Shown here: positions 23,081-32,399 of the stretch, one piece after another
Layout: every line of letters starts with the position of its first letter
Position numbering within the stretch: position 1 is the stretch's first letter
NCBI GenBank assembly: GCA_963082975.1
Contig: OY720345.1
Coordinates: forward strand, 75,547,034-75,611,033
Source: Labia minor
Lineage: Eukaryota; Arthropoda; Insecta; Dermaptera; Spongiphoridae
Direction of reading: 5' to 3'
Length of the DNA stretch: 64,000 bases
Notes under the pieces: model-generated
Told to the model about the DNA's origin: nothing
Database searches by the model: none
The model's input: only the letters and a program-made list of their open reading frames with translations
Program-made: the position numbers and the translations under genes

Positions 23081-23369
23081 TCACACACACACACAATTTA
23101 TTGTTCTCGATAATAAAGAAATATAGAAACATAGAAATTAAAAAATTACTATAATAAAATAAGTTTTTCTGTTTTTTTTAATACTACATGTAGTAGTAGA
23201 AGTATATACATGTTTTGCTTCTTACCATTTTTATTAAATCTTATTAAATAAATAGTTGAGAGAATATTTTCTATAAATTCGAAGAAATTTTCTATGATTG
23301 AAATCTTAAGAATATTGACCTCTACTTTATAGAATAAATTTCAATTTTTTTAATGATCACGCAATAGTT
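23081..23369. other. A/T-rich spacer
   Basis: Short (CA)n run near 23082-23093. No supported feature. Confidence 0.4.
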
Positions 23370-23790
23370 AGTTCAGTAACATCTGTCTTGGCCACCAATC
23401 AACTAAAGAGGAAAAAAAAAACTTTCAAAAAAAAAAAAGATTTAAGAATAATTTGGTTTAAATTGGTGGAATACCAATTGGCTGCAGTGACTCATCCTCC
23501 CTGCGCTTTCGTCCTGGCGAGATGTAAGTTTAATGGGACCAACCACCTCGACGAGCCGCGACGGCGATTAAAATAATTTAATATCTTTTGCGATGTGTAG
23601 ACAAAGACAGTTTATAGGCTATATAGCCAGAACGGCGGCATTGTTTTGCCATGATATGACAACCATCATTCGACGGCCTCTTAGAAAAATGTGACATTTA
23701 TGTCATTACAAACCATGGCAGAGAATATATGCAGTCTCGAAGAACGCTTTGAAATAAAGGTGTTAATGAACCAATAATCACTTGCGATTT
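23370..23790. promoter_or_regulatory. GC-richer unique island 8
   Basis: Unique segment with CAGTGACTCATCCTCCCTGC, GAGATGTAAGTTTAATGGGA and GAGCCGCGACGGCGATTAAA in its first half. A second patch (TATAGCCAGAACGGCGGCAT, CAACCATCATTCGACGGCC) lies at 23610-23690. TGACTCA is an AP-1 site and TTTAATGG / GATTAAA are homeodomain-like cores. GATGTAAGTT resembles a splice donor, so an exon edge near 23524 is possible, but no convincing coding frame leads into it. Confidence 0.3.
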
Positions 23791-24064
23791 GATTCTTCTT
23801 TTGAACTCTTCAACTAATAAAAATATTAATCATTAATATACAATACAATGTATATACCTTTATGATGGATATTATAAATTAGAATATTCAATTATTAAAT
23901 TAAATTACAATTCACTAGTACAGTAATTTATTTAACATTCCTAATCATATTTCTCTCGTCATTAAATCTTTGAAAAAATGAAATGCCTAAAAATTAATGA
24001 GTTGCTGTCTTTATTAATATATTTGACTTATTATTTTGATTTTATAATAAATTATAAGAAAAAT
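23791..24064. other. A/T-rich spacer
   Basis: No supported feature. Confidence 0.4.
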
Positions 24065-24659
24065 AAGTTGACCTGTGGCCAGGTTCGAACCGACCGACGG
24101 TTTGAAATAAATTAATTTCCAGCTACAGAAACAATTTCAAATAATTTTAATATATCTATTAATGTAATAAAAAACAGATATGGATATAACATAAATATTT
24201 TTAATTTTATTTTATTTATAATATATATGCAAGACCAGGCTGTGACGTCATATAATTTTAAATTAAGAAAAAAACTAATAAATATGATTTTTCTCGAGGA
24301 TAAAACCAATACAAAGTGCATGATTCGTGGTGATATGTAAAAAATCTCCTTATGTGAAATTTGTTGCGAAAATAACCCTTACCTTCCTATCGTCGATCGC
24401 TAATACTACCACTTCGGGTTTTCGGATTTGCACCAAAAGTTGATCAATTCATCCCACTGATGCATTAAGTAAATATACCAAATTTCATCAAAATCCGTTT
24501 AGCCGTTCAGGCTGTACACATCTATACGGACGGACAGACATCATGCTAAAAATACTTTTTTCTGTTAAGAAAATGCATGATTCGTGGAGATATGTAAAAA
24601 TCTCCACATGTGAAATTTGGTGTGAAAACAATACCTCCCTTACTATCGTCAGTCGGTAA
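24065..24659 (-). mobile_element. F2 element, copy B
   Basis: AAGTTGACCTGTGGCCAGG folds as GACCTG-TGGC-CAGGTT. ACCGACCGACGG follows, and the far end is TACTATCGTCAGTCGGTA. Only one TGACGTCA is present because the stretch between the two sites seen in copy D is deleted. The (GGAC)n tract is reduced to a few units near 24525-24538. Core ATACCAAATTTCATCAAAAT is intact. Same double-module interior as copies A and D. Confidence 0.75.
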
Positions 24660-25194
24660 AAACAACAAAATTAAATTATACGACAAAATAAGTTTTACTT
24701 TGGATCTAATTAAACTGAATTATATAGTACTTAAATATTGAAAAATAAAATAAAAAATATAATAATTAATATTTTAATTAACATAGAATTATTTATTTCA
24801 TAATACTTATTTATTCTAAATAAATAAATAATATAATAAATATATTATAAGAAATTTCTATATACTGTAAATAGAAAACATGGTGCTTGTCTAATTATTT
24901 GAACGTAAATTTTAGTAAAATAACTCAATAACACAGGGATGAACCGTTAACTTTAAGGACCTTGGGTTACCATTGTTTAAAGAAACCCTTACTCAATTAA
25001 CCTTGGTTAAATTTAGTTCCGGCAATTCATTAGCCATTTTGCTGGACAGCTATCATATGTTTTTTTTTTCTATTTTACTTTTATTTGTTTTATTAACTAT
25101 GTACAGGCATATACTTAGATTATTGAAACTTTGATAGTTATGTTTATTAATAAAAGATTTTTGTAATTAATACCACTTTTTTAGATTTTATTGC
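24660..25194. other. A/T-rich spacer
   Basis: A patch near 24936-25055 (CAGGGATGAACCGTTAACTT, CCTTGGGTTACC, AACCTTGGTTAAAT) has internal complementary blocks that could be a decayed transposon end. No partner end was found. Confidence 0.35.
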
Positions 25195-25290
25195 TTTGTA
25201 TTTTCTTGATAATGATTGTAATCGAAACGTCGTGTTATTTTTGGTATTATTTAAATAAAATTTCAATAAAATATAAATAAAGGATATTAT
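25195..25290 (+). mobile_element. Penelope-like fragment with hammerhead-like motif
   Basis: CTTGATAATGATTGTAATCG followed by AAACGTCGTG has a CUGANGA-like box, a short GATT/AATC stem and the GAAACGTCG block found at Penelope-like termini. The loop is only a few nucleotides long. The flanks are A/T-rich with ATATAAATAAAGGATATTAT downstream. No reverse transcriptase is present. Confidence 0.35.
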
Positions 25291-25671
25291 TTAAATACAT
25301 TTCAATTATTATTTTTTTAAATATATTTTATTTAAACAATAAAAAAAAAAGATAAATCGATAAATTTGATTATCAATTTATTTATGTATTTTGAAAAATT
25401 AAAAAAAACATCTCAGCCTTCCATCAATATGTGACTATAATTTTATTTCAATTGTCCTGTTAAAAACCGATTAAAAAGTATAAAATATAATATGATTTAT
25501 CATTGAAATAATAAAATTTATTTATTTTTTTATTTAATGTATTTTAAATCAAGAAATTAATTACAAAGGATAATAATATTCGGGAAGAATTTAAATTGAG
25601 GTTGCAATCGGGTAACGCTTGTTATCACGTCAAAATTATTATCAAAGGGAATCAAAATTAAAATATATAAT
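25291..25671. other. A/T-rich spacer
   Basis: No supported feature. Confidence 0.4.
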
Positions 25672-26105
25672 TAAAACAATTATTTTGCCGGATGTATTAT
25701 TTGAATGTGAGGTGTGGTCTATGACTTTAGGAAACGAGAGTAGATTTAGATTATTTGAAAATGCATAGTTTTCTTCGAAGCATTTATGAGGTAGAGACAG
25801 ATGAGGCCACCGGGAAGTCTGCATAACGAAGAATTGAATGACCACTATGCTTCTCCAGATTTATAAAATCGAGAAAGCTGCGAAGGGCAGGGTATGTGGC
25901 TAGAATGGGAGAGGAAAGAATGCCGAAAAACATATTAGTGGAGAGACCGATTGGAAAACGTCCATTTGGAAGATCAAGGTGGGCAGACAATGTATCAAGG
26001 GGCGTAAGAGAGATGAGAGAAAATAAGAGTTGGAGTAGCTCAGAATACTTGGAGACACTTGGAGTAATGAACTTTCGAGTTCCGAAGAAGCACAGAGATA
26101 GATAG
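25672..26105 (+). mobile_element. RTE-like LINE 3' tail, copy 3
   Basis: Longer tail than the 8.4-kb copies. It begins with the frame for I-I-L-P-D-V-L-F-E-C-E-V-W-S-M-T-L, the region normally reading V-L-L-Y-G-S-E-x-W in RTE-type enzymes. It runs through a broken R-F-R-L-F-E-N segment to V-A-R-M-G-E-E-R-M-P-K-N-I-L-V, R-P-I-G-K-R-P-F-G-R-S-R-W and the terminal F-R-V-P-K-K-H-R-D-R. Stops and frame changes show that it is dead. It ends in GATAGATAGA. Copies at 29471 and 46245 are the same family on the other strand. Confidence 0.8.
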
Positions 26106-26331
26106 AAAGATTTAATTATGAAATTACTTAAATAATTCTTAAAACAAGATTTTCTTGAAAGTCTATTAAAATACTTTTTTAAAAAATTTAATGTTCTGAT
26201 TTGTTTATAATAAAATCATGAAAAAATTCCTCTTCTATATGTATATATATATTGATTGATTGAAAAAGTATTTAATTTTTATTTTTGAATTATTGAGAAA
26301 TGGAAAGGAGATTATGCAGTTGAATTGCAAC

Positions 26332-26356
26332 TGCTGCTGCTGCTGCTGCTGCTGCT
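26332..26356 (+). repeat. (CTG)n microsatellite
   Basis: Eight CTG/TGC units directly upstream of island 9. The 48-codon frame downstream is closed by a TAG at 26356-26358, so the repeat is not translated with it. Confidence 0.85.
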
Positions 26357-26545
26357 AGGCGGTCCAACTTGTTAGCGGACGGATGCCGAACTCAGTTGCT
26401 TTAGAGAGGGTCTCACCTGGTGTTATTGTCTCCATTGGGCGGAGGCCCTTTGTCTTAACTCGATTAAGGGGTGTGGACACCGCCCCGAAAAGTACCCACA
26501 CGTGTCATAACTCACGCACAGAGAACTAGTTACGTTTTAATTCCG
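26357..26545. promoter_or_regulatory. GC-rich unique island 9
   Basis: Unique G+C-rich DNA, with CTAGGCGGTCCAACTTG, CTCCATTGGGCGGAGGCCC (palindromic around GGGCGG) and GGTGTGGACACCGCCCCG (GGTGTGGACACC is a near palindrome), then CACACGTGTC. The 12-mer CGGATGCCGAAC is shared with island 4. The frame at 26383-26529 is described separately. Confidence 0.35.
26383..26529 (+). CDS. Possible 48-aa small ORF
   Basis: ATG 26383 to TAG 26527-26529, with no upstream in-frame stop until 26356-26358. The peptide starts M-P-N-S-V-A-L-E-R-V-S and is fairly balanced: valine- and arginine-rich in the middle, threonine/histidine-rich near the end, one Cys. No signal peptide, membrane segment or known motif is visible. 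GC-ending codons contrast with the flanks, but the palindromic blocks of the island suggest noncoding constraint instead. Speculative. Confidence 0.18.
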   Translation: MPNSVALERVSPGVIVSIGRRPFVLTRLRGVDTAPKSTHTCHNSRTEN

Positions 26546-26904
26546 TTTGTTTTTGAATGATCAATGCTATATTTTAACTTTGATATACGATTATTATGGA
26601 AATTGGGAGGCGGGTTGACACGTCAGCCTCAATGAATTCAAACAGAATTGAGTAATACAAATAAGAATTATGGGAAGAAAGCACAAATTCATTCATGACA
26701 ACTCACTCAGGAACAATTTTCAAGATCCATTTTTATTTTTGAATTATATTGTATTGTTAAAAGGTATAAATAAGATACATAATCAGAAAATAATTATAAT
26801 AAATTGGGCCTGATTACACAACTTAAAAAAAAAGAAAATATAATGAATCTTAAAGAGAGTTAAAATGTAATACTAAATATATAGTATTCAATATTAATCC
26901 CAAG
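26546..26904. other. A/T-rich spacer
   Basis: Contains a mixed patch at 26590-26720 (GGGAGGCGGGTTGACACG). Nothing supported. Confidence 0.4.
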
Positions 26905-27045
26905 ATAATAAAAGAAGTACCTGGAACACCGAGCTATCGCTTGACCGTTTATAAAATATTGATATATGTATAATTTTTTAATTATTTATTACTATTATTA
27001 AATATTACATTATTGCATCAATCTGATTAAATGGAACTTGGAACT
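26905..27045 (-). repeat. Family 4 repeat, inverted copy
   Basis: AGTACCTGGAACACCGAGCT is the complement of the family 4 start seen at 5608 and 5851. The downstream A/T-rich part and the GGAACTTGGAACTTT end match the flank at 5535-5600 in reverse. It is shorter and more diverged than the 5.6-kb pair. Confidence 0.5.
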
Positions 27046-27384
27046 TTTTTTTTTGATGAAAGATTAATAAATATATTTCGTAATTTGATTCTAAAATATT
27101 ATTAAAATAAATATTTTTAATTTTATTTCGAAATTAAATAAAAAGTTTTAAATTATTTTAAATATAAAAAAATATTAATACATTATCAATTAAAAAAGAA
27201 TGGCAAAAGGCAAATATGGATAACGAATTTAAATTTAAATTAAGAAAAAACTAATGAAGATGACTTTTCTCCAGGCTGAAACCAATATAGATCGATTTGT
27301 CATTATAAATATTATCTAGGGTGTGAATTTCAAAAAAATCCTTCGAGCGGTTAATTAATAAATTAATTCAAAAATATACATATA
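27046..27384. repeat. A/T-rich stretch with old repeat fragments
   Basis: About 27061-27190 is an inverted relative of the 4829/5006 direct repeat. About 27226-27300 (TTAAGAAAAAACTAATGAAG, CTCCAGGCTGAAACCAATAT) is a diverged piece of the F2 interior. Confidence 0.4.
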
Positions 27385-27844
27385 TACGAGGGCGGTCTGA
27401 AAAGTTTCCGACCTGGCCAAGAATATATTTTTCAACATAATCTCCATCAACACTGATACATTTCTCATAACGGTGTTCTAATTAATTTAATTAATTAATT
27501 AATTATTTAATTAATTAATTAAATTTGATTTAATTTAATTTAAGTCTCATCAACAGTTATGAATCGACGCAAAAATTCGTTTGGATTACGCCTACAGCGC
27601 AAAAATGTCGTTGGAAATGGTTTTTCAAAGCAATTTTTGGTCTAACGTTAGGAAATGGGGCACCCACATTGCACACTGCTTTCCATATTCAAATGGTTTT
27701 GCAAAATATTTCGATATTTCGCACACGTTCAGCTGACATCGTACAGGTCTCAGCTATCTTGAATTTTGAAAAATAAAACAAAAAAAAAATTGAAAAACAT
27801 CGTTTTCCTTGGTCAGGTCGGAAACTTTTCAGACCACCCTCGTA
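27385..27844 (-). mobile_element. Internally deleted mariner element, second family
   Basis: Long terminal repeats TACGAGGGCGGTCTGAAAAG and CTTTTCAGACCACCCTCGTA (about 30 bp in total) are flanked by TA-rich target. On the minus strand the interior encodes I-S-A-E-R-V-like decayed sequence, then C-A-M-W-V-P-H-F-L-T, R-R-N-P-N-E-F-L-R-R-F-I-T-V-D-E-T. It then jumps over an A/T-rich insert to L-E-H-R-Y-E-K-C-I-S-V-D-G-D-Y-V-E-K at the C-terminus. Most of the catalytic domain, including the third Asp region, is gone. A (TTAA)n-type tract (27479-27540) fills the gap. Confidence 0.85.
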
Positions 27845-28780
27845 TATATATATATATATATATACAATTTTTGCTAGTATAATAAGATAAGATATTATAT
27901 TTACGCATATTGATATTTTACCTCGATTCCATCTTACTAGACTTATATTTTTGCCAAATATAATTCTACTATATCATATATATTGTATTAAGAAGGATTA
28001 AATATTTTATTTTATTATAATGTATTACTATTTGTTCATTATTTTTTACAAAAGTCAAGCATATTTTTGACACCTACACATAATTATTCTAAAGAGATAA
28101 ACCATTAATTCTCAATATGATAATACCTATATTATTAGTTTATGTATATTTATCAATTAATACAAATATCGATTTATATCAGCATATCATATTCTTATTC
28201 TAATATTTATGTAATCATTTTTTTTTTGTTCATTTATAAAATTTCACAATGGAAATAAGTTCTGATTAATGGAAGTGATAATCCATTCATTATATGATAA
28301 TAAAATTAGTCATAACGCCTTCATAGAATTCAGGAGCAACTTATTTGCATAAACACATGAGTGTATTTCCAAGTGAAATACTTTAAATGAAAACAAAAAA
28401 TAAATAAATAGAAAACAAGTGTAAATTAAATATCAATGAGTAATAAATTGACTCATCATTATTCAATATATATAAAAAAATGATATTAATAATTTAAATT
28501 TTATGCATAAAACCAGAAGAATTTTTTAAAAAGTATGATATACATATAATCATAATAAAAAAATAATTAAATAAATAAATATTATGAATAATTAGTGAGA
28601 ATTTATAATACATTTAAATTATATATATATTTACTATCACATCTTGCAGATTCCAATTGTTCTAAATTTCATATTGTTTTTAAAATTTTTAATTAAGTAT
28701 TCTTATCTTTTAATAGAATACCCGTGTTTAAATAAAATATCATTAATAAAACATATTTATAAAAAAATTTATAAATTCGA
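27845..28780. other. A/T-rich spacer
   Basis: Starts with (TA)n right after the mariner end. Otherwise A/T-rich, with no recognised feature. Confidence 0.5.
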
Positions 28781-29060
28781 TTTATTTATAACGGAATTTT
28801 GTAAATTAAACCACATATTGATATTTGTTATTGTAAATTTATTCAAAAAATACAAACATATACACAACGTTTCGATTGCTACTTCTGCAGTCGCTTGATA
28901 ACAAGTGACTTGTCATTGGACGCTCGAACAGTGCAGTCGCTTGAAAACGATTGCAGAAGTAGCAATCGAAACGTTGTGTATATGTTTGTATTTTTTGAAT
29001 AAATTTACAATAACAAATATCAATATGTGGTTTAATTTACAAAATTCCGTTATAAATAAA
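28781..29060. mobile_element. Perfect 109-bp inverted repeat with Penelope/hammerhead-like loop
   Basis: By eye, arms 28781-28889 and 28952-29060 are exact inverted copies around a 62-bp spacer. The arms contain ACACAACGTTTCGATTGC and the A/T-rich block also seen at 8042. The spacer holds GCAGTCGCTTGATAAC and GCAGTCGCTTGAAAAC as a direct repeat. At the arm/spacer border each strand reads CTGCAGAAGTAGCA or TTGCAGAAGTAGCA and then ATCGAAACGTTGTG, a stem-loop followed by the GAAACG box of hammerhead-like Penelope ends. The mirrored open frames over this region are consequences of the palindrome, not genes. Confidence 0.7.
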
Positions 29061-29470
29061 AATAACCACCAAAGCTTTAATAATTTAAATTCGATTTATG
29101 TTATTAGAACGATAAGGTTTATATAACAAAAGTTCAAATGAAACGAGTCATTTCATATAATTTTATTTTTTATAATGAATTTTAAAATAAACAATATTCA
29201 AAAAATTACCAGTATAGAATACTACAAAAATTATTATACCTCAATATTTGATTTAATAAAATAAATTCAATTATATATATTATATATTAATTAATAATTA
29301 AGAATAAATCAAAATACCGTAACTTTATTTTATAAATCTTGACTTTATTTTTATTTCATTTGAATTCACTATTAAAACTGACTAGATTTGCGAGTTTAAT
29401 ATTAAAAAAAAAAATTAAGTGAGAAGGTTTATTATTATTTTCAAAATTAATAAACTTATTAATTAATTAT
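29061..29470. other. A/T-rich spacer
   Basis: The first ~40 bp (CCAAAGCTTTAATAATTTAA) match the flank of the 8.2-kb Penelope-like copy (AAGTTTTAATAATTTAA), so that family extends slightly beyond the palindrome. The remainder is featureless. Confidence 0.45.
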
Positions 29471-29697
29471 TTCTCTGTGGCTCTAAGGAACTCGAAAGTT
29501 CTTGGCCACAGCAACCACATTTCTCCAAGTATCCCTATCCTATGCTACACCCTTCTATTTTCTCCTGATACGACCCTTTCTACATTGTTTGCCCATCACG
29601 TCTTTGGTTTTCCAACCGGACGTTTTCCAATCGGTCTCCCCACAAATATATTTTGCGCCAGTCTTTCATCTCCCATTCTCGCGTCTAATTGTTTTGA
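29471..29697 (-). mobile_element. RTE-like LINE 3' tail, copy 4
   Basis: On the minus strand the frames give A-R-M-G-D-E-R-like sequence, then G-R-P-I-G-K-R-P-V-G and the terminal F-R-V-P like the other tails. On the plus strand the diagnostic blocks are CGGACGTTTTCCAATCGGTC and GGAACTCGAAAGTTCTTGG. 5'-truncated and dead. Confidence 0.75.
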
Positions 29698-29769
29698 TAT
29701 TTAAAAAAAAAATTATTAAAAAACTATTTGCTTCATTTTAGTTTGTCAAGCATTAATGAGAAGATAATT

Positions 29770-30050
29770 TAGAGATTCAATGCAGGACCATAATAACCCT
29801 GATATGCTGTTTGGGCTACAGCCCAAGGGCGCCTTAAGTTAAGGGGCGCCACAAACATAAAGATGATGAATTTTTAAATATGTTTAAATACATGTAAGTT
29901 ATTGGGAACTTTATTAAACAAAATAATAATATTTATAAATGTAATGAAATTTTAAAAAATCATAATTAAGAATTTTAATGCCTAGGCCCTAGAGCGCTAA
30001 TAGCCTAAGTTGCCAAAATTGATAAGATCGGCCTTGAATGGTCTTTACTT
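29770..30050. mobile_element. Possible hAT-like relic (GGGCGCC type)
   Basis: GCCCAAGGGCGCCTTAAG and AGGGGCGCCACAAAC near the left end, and GCCTAGGCCCTAGAGCGC near the right end, resemble hAT-type elements whose ends abut GGGCGCC/GGCCC blocks. Matching terminal repeats and an 8-bp duplication could not be established. Confidence 0.35.
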
Positions 30051-31276
30051 TAAAATTGTAATTGATTTAAAGTTATTCATTTCATAATAATTATTATTCC
30101 AATATTAAGAAAATAAATTCCTTCTTATGAAGAAGTCCCAAGTGTCCTTAGCTTTTCTCTATCATTAGATCCAAGATATTGTTAATTTATTTATTCATTT
30201 TGATTAAATAATATTTAAATTTTTATTAAATAAATCCCTGACCTTTCTGATCTTATCAAAATCATAGGATCTGTATATAATTTTTAAAATCAAATTTATG
30301 TAAATGATTTAACTATAAAATAAAATATATTGATTAATTAATTTTATTCCTTCAAAATTTATTAATTTTTTTTTCATTTATCCAATTTAAGTTTGTGAGA
30401 AAATATATATTTCATATTCATTATTTCCATCGAAAGAATATAAAAAAAATCCCATATGTTATTCAAAAAAAGATTTTGTTGGGGATGAGGAAAAACTAGT
30501 TCAAAAAATAAATACCAAATTGATTTAATACAAATGTAATTTATTTGTTAATATTATCACGTGCAACATTGATATATAAACCCAACCCACGACATTGTAA
30601 TTTATGAAAAATGTTAATGTGATTGTCACCATCGAACGTGGCTTGTCTACAGCATAATTAGGCATCCAAGAGCGTTTTTTTTTTCATCAGAATTAACTAG
30701 AATCCTGTTGGGTGTGCTTTTGTCACTCCAGTTACGATATATTACACTTGTATGTAAATTTGATTATTGCTTATAATTATTTCGACAAACTAATCGGAAA
30801 CATACATTATTATTTATGCTAGAAGGGAATTTAAACAGCATAAGATTTATTAGAGAAATCATTATAAGACTTACAAGAGATTAAGAAAGATTGTCAAAGA
30901 TCAAGATTGAAATTAGTAAATCAATCGAATTGTACAAATTTTTATTTTCTTTTTCTCTTCATCATTAATTTTATTTTTTATTCTTTCAGTAATCGACCTC
31001 TTCTAATCATACCTAAATTTATTTTTGTTTAAAATTAAAAATTGAGTTTATTAAAAGTAAGTAGTATACTTTATAAAAATTGAATTAATAAATTATTAAT
31101 AAATAATTATTCATTATTATATATTATCTTTTATATCATAAAAAGGGAATAATTTTTTGAAAAAAAAGTAGAAAGATTACCCAAATTAAAAAATATTATT
31201 TTATTTTGATTTGTGAATCTTACGATTTTTTTTAATATTATAAATATATATGATCACTATTCATCACGAAAAATAA
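30051..31276. other. A/T-rich spacer with a mixed patch
   Basis: A unique, slightly GC-richer patch at about 30550-30740 (CCCAACCCACGACATTG, CATCGAACGTGGCTTGTC). The rest is A/T-rich. Confidence 0.4.
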
Positions 31277-31549
31277 AGACAATTACTGCTCACTCATTTT
31301 TGCTTGTGAAAGATTTTTTGGCCAAACACCACAATCATGCCTCAGCCACCATATTCACCAGATTTGGCCTCATGTGTCTTTTTCCTCTTCCCAAAACTAA
31401 AGAGACCTATGGTAGGACGGAGATTTGCAACGTTTGAGGAGATAAAGACTGCATCGCTGGAAGAGCTCAAGGCTATACCGAAAAGTGCTTATGAGAAGTT
31501 CTTTGAGGATTGGAAAAACCGTTGGCATAACATAAATATTGATAAATAA
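31277..31549 (+). pseudogene. Mariner transposase C-terminal relic
   Basis: Encodes the end of a mariner DD34D transposase. T-A-H-S-F-L-L-V-K-D-F-L-A-K in one frame is followed, after a frameshift, by P-Q-P-P-Y-S-P-D-L-A-S-C-V-F-F. The protein then runs cleanly through F-P-K-L-K-R-P-M, E-E-I-K-T-A-S-L-E-E-L-K-A-I-P and F-E-D-W-K-N-R-W-H to the stop near 31547. In this family the third catalytic Asp normally follows the Cys of S-P-D-L-A-P-C-D; here it is Val (GTC), so the site is dead as well as frameshifted. No terminal repeats are recognised, and an F2 fragment starts only ~15 bp downstream. Confidence 0.9.
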
Positions 31550-31564
31550 ATAAATATTTTTAAA

Positions 31565-31876
31565 AACCAAAACAAAGTGCATGATTTGTGGAGATATGTA
31601 AAAAATCTCCTCATGTGAAAATAACCCTTCCCTCGTCAATCGGTAATACTACCACTTCTGGTTTGCGGATATACACTAAACTGCACTGCATTAAGTGAAT
31701 ATACCAAATTTTATCAAAATCCGTTGAGCCGTTCGCACATCTATACGGACACACAGACGGACGGACAGACAGGCATCATGCTAAAAATACTTTTTTCTGT
31801 TAAGAAAATGCATGATTCGTGGAAATATGTAAAAATCTCCACATGTGAAATTTCGTGTGAAAACAATACCTCCTTT
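31565..31876 (-). mobile_element. F2 element, copy C, truncated
   Basis: Contains the F2 interior from AAAGTGCATGATTTGTGGAG, through CCAAATTTTATCAAAATCCG and a short (GGAC)n tract (about 31747-31768), to the module TCTCCACATGTGAAATTT, stopping before the terminal TCGGTCGGTA. The hairpin end with GACCTG is absent. It abuts the mariner relic. Confidence 0.65.
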
Positions 31877-32240
31877 AATTGTGAAATTATATTTAGAAAT
31901 TTCAATGAAAAATAATAAATACTCGTAGATTATTAGATGTAAATTCAAAAATATTATTTTTAAAAATTAAATAAATAACATAAAAAGTTTAATTTTTGTA
32001 GAAAACAAAGAAAAATAAAGATAATAAACAAATTAATAAATAAATCATGAAAATGATGATGAAACATTTCTAATAAAAAAGAAAGCAACTCTCTTTTATA
32101 TAAAAATAATTACAATTCCAATTGTATGCTTTAAATTTATTTTTAACCATTTAGGTTTGTTTCCCCTTTTGGGATGAATTACCTTTCCAACCAAATACAA
32201 TACAATTCAAAAATGAAGGAAACGAATCTAATTTCCAGCC
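31877..32240. other. A/T-rich spacer
   Basis: No supported feature. Confidence 0.4.
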
Positions 32241-32374
32241 ACTTTGTCTTGTGGTCAGTGGCAGACCGTCTTCGCCCACCCACCTCGAATCGTTAGAATA
32301 ATGATGTCATTTGATTTGTTCACAGGTTCTAAAGGCGGCAGTCGAACCGGCGACAACGCCTACGCCCTTATCTA
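32241..32374 (+). promoter_or_regulatory. GC-rich unique island 10, left part (possible exon fragment)
   Basis: Unique G+C-rich segment (CAGACCGTCTTCGCCCACCC, GGCGGCAGTCGAACCGGCGA). TTTGATTTGTTCACAG near 32325 is a good splice-acceptor look-alike. The frame after it reads S-K-G-G-S-R-T-G-D-N-A-Y-A-L-I-Y-R. N-A-Y-x-L-x-Y is reminiscent of the end of ubiquitin-specific protease domains, but the match is too short to assign. A 2.76-kb transposon-like block starts at TA 32373-32374, and the island appears to resume at 35139. Confidence 0.3.
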
Positions 32375-32399
32375 CAGGGTGATTCAACTTTAAGTGTAT

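Noticed and set aside
26332..26356. (CTG)n as a coding poly-Leu/Ala/Gln tract
   Set aside because: No long frame crosses it, and the frame downstream is closed by TAG at 26356-26358.
28644..29126. Two plus-strand frames of 84 and 73 codons
   Set aside because: They lie over the arms of the 109-bp inverted repeat and share residues because of the palindrome; composition is A/T-driven.
29790..29850. Defined hAT element boundaries around the GGGCGCC blocks
   Set aside because: The GC blocks look hAT-like, but I could not find matching terminal repeats or an 8-bp duplication, so only a low-confidence relic is listed.
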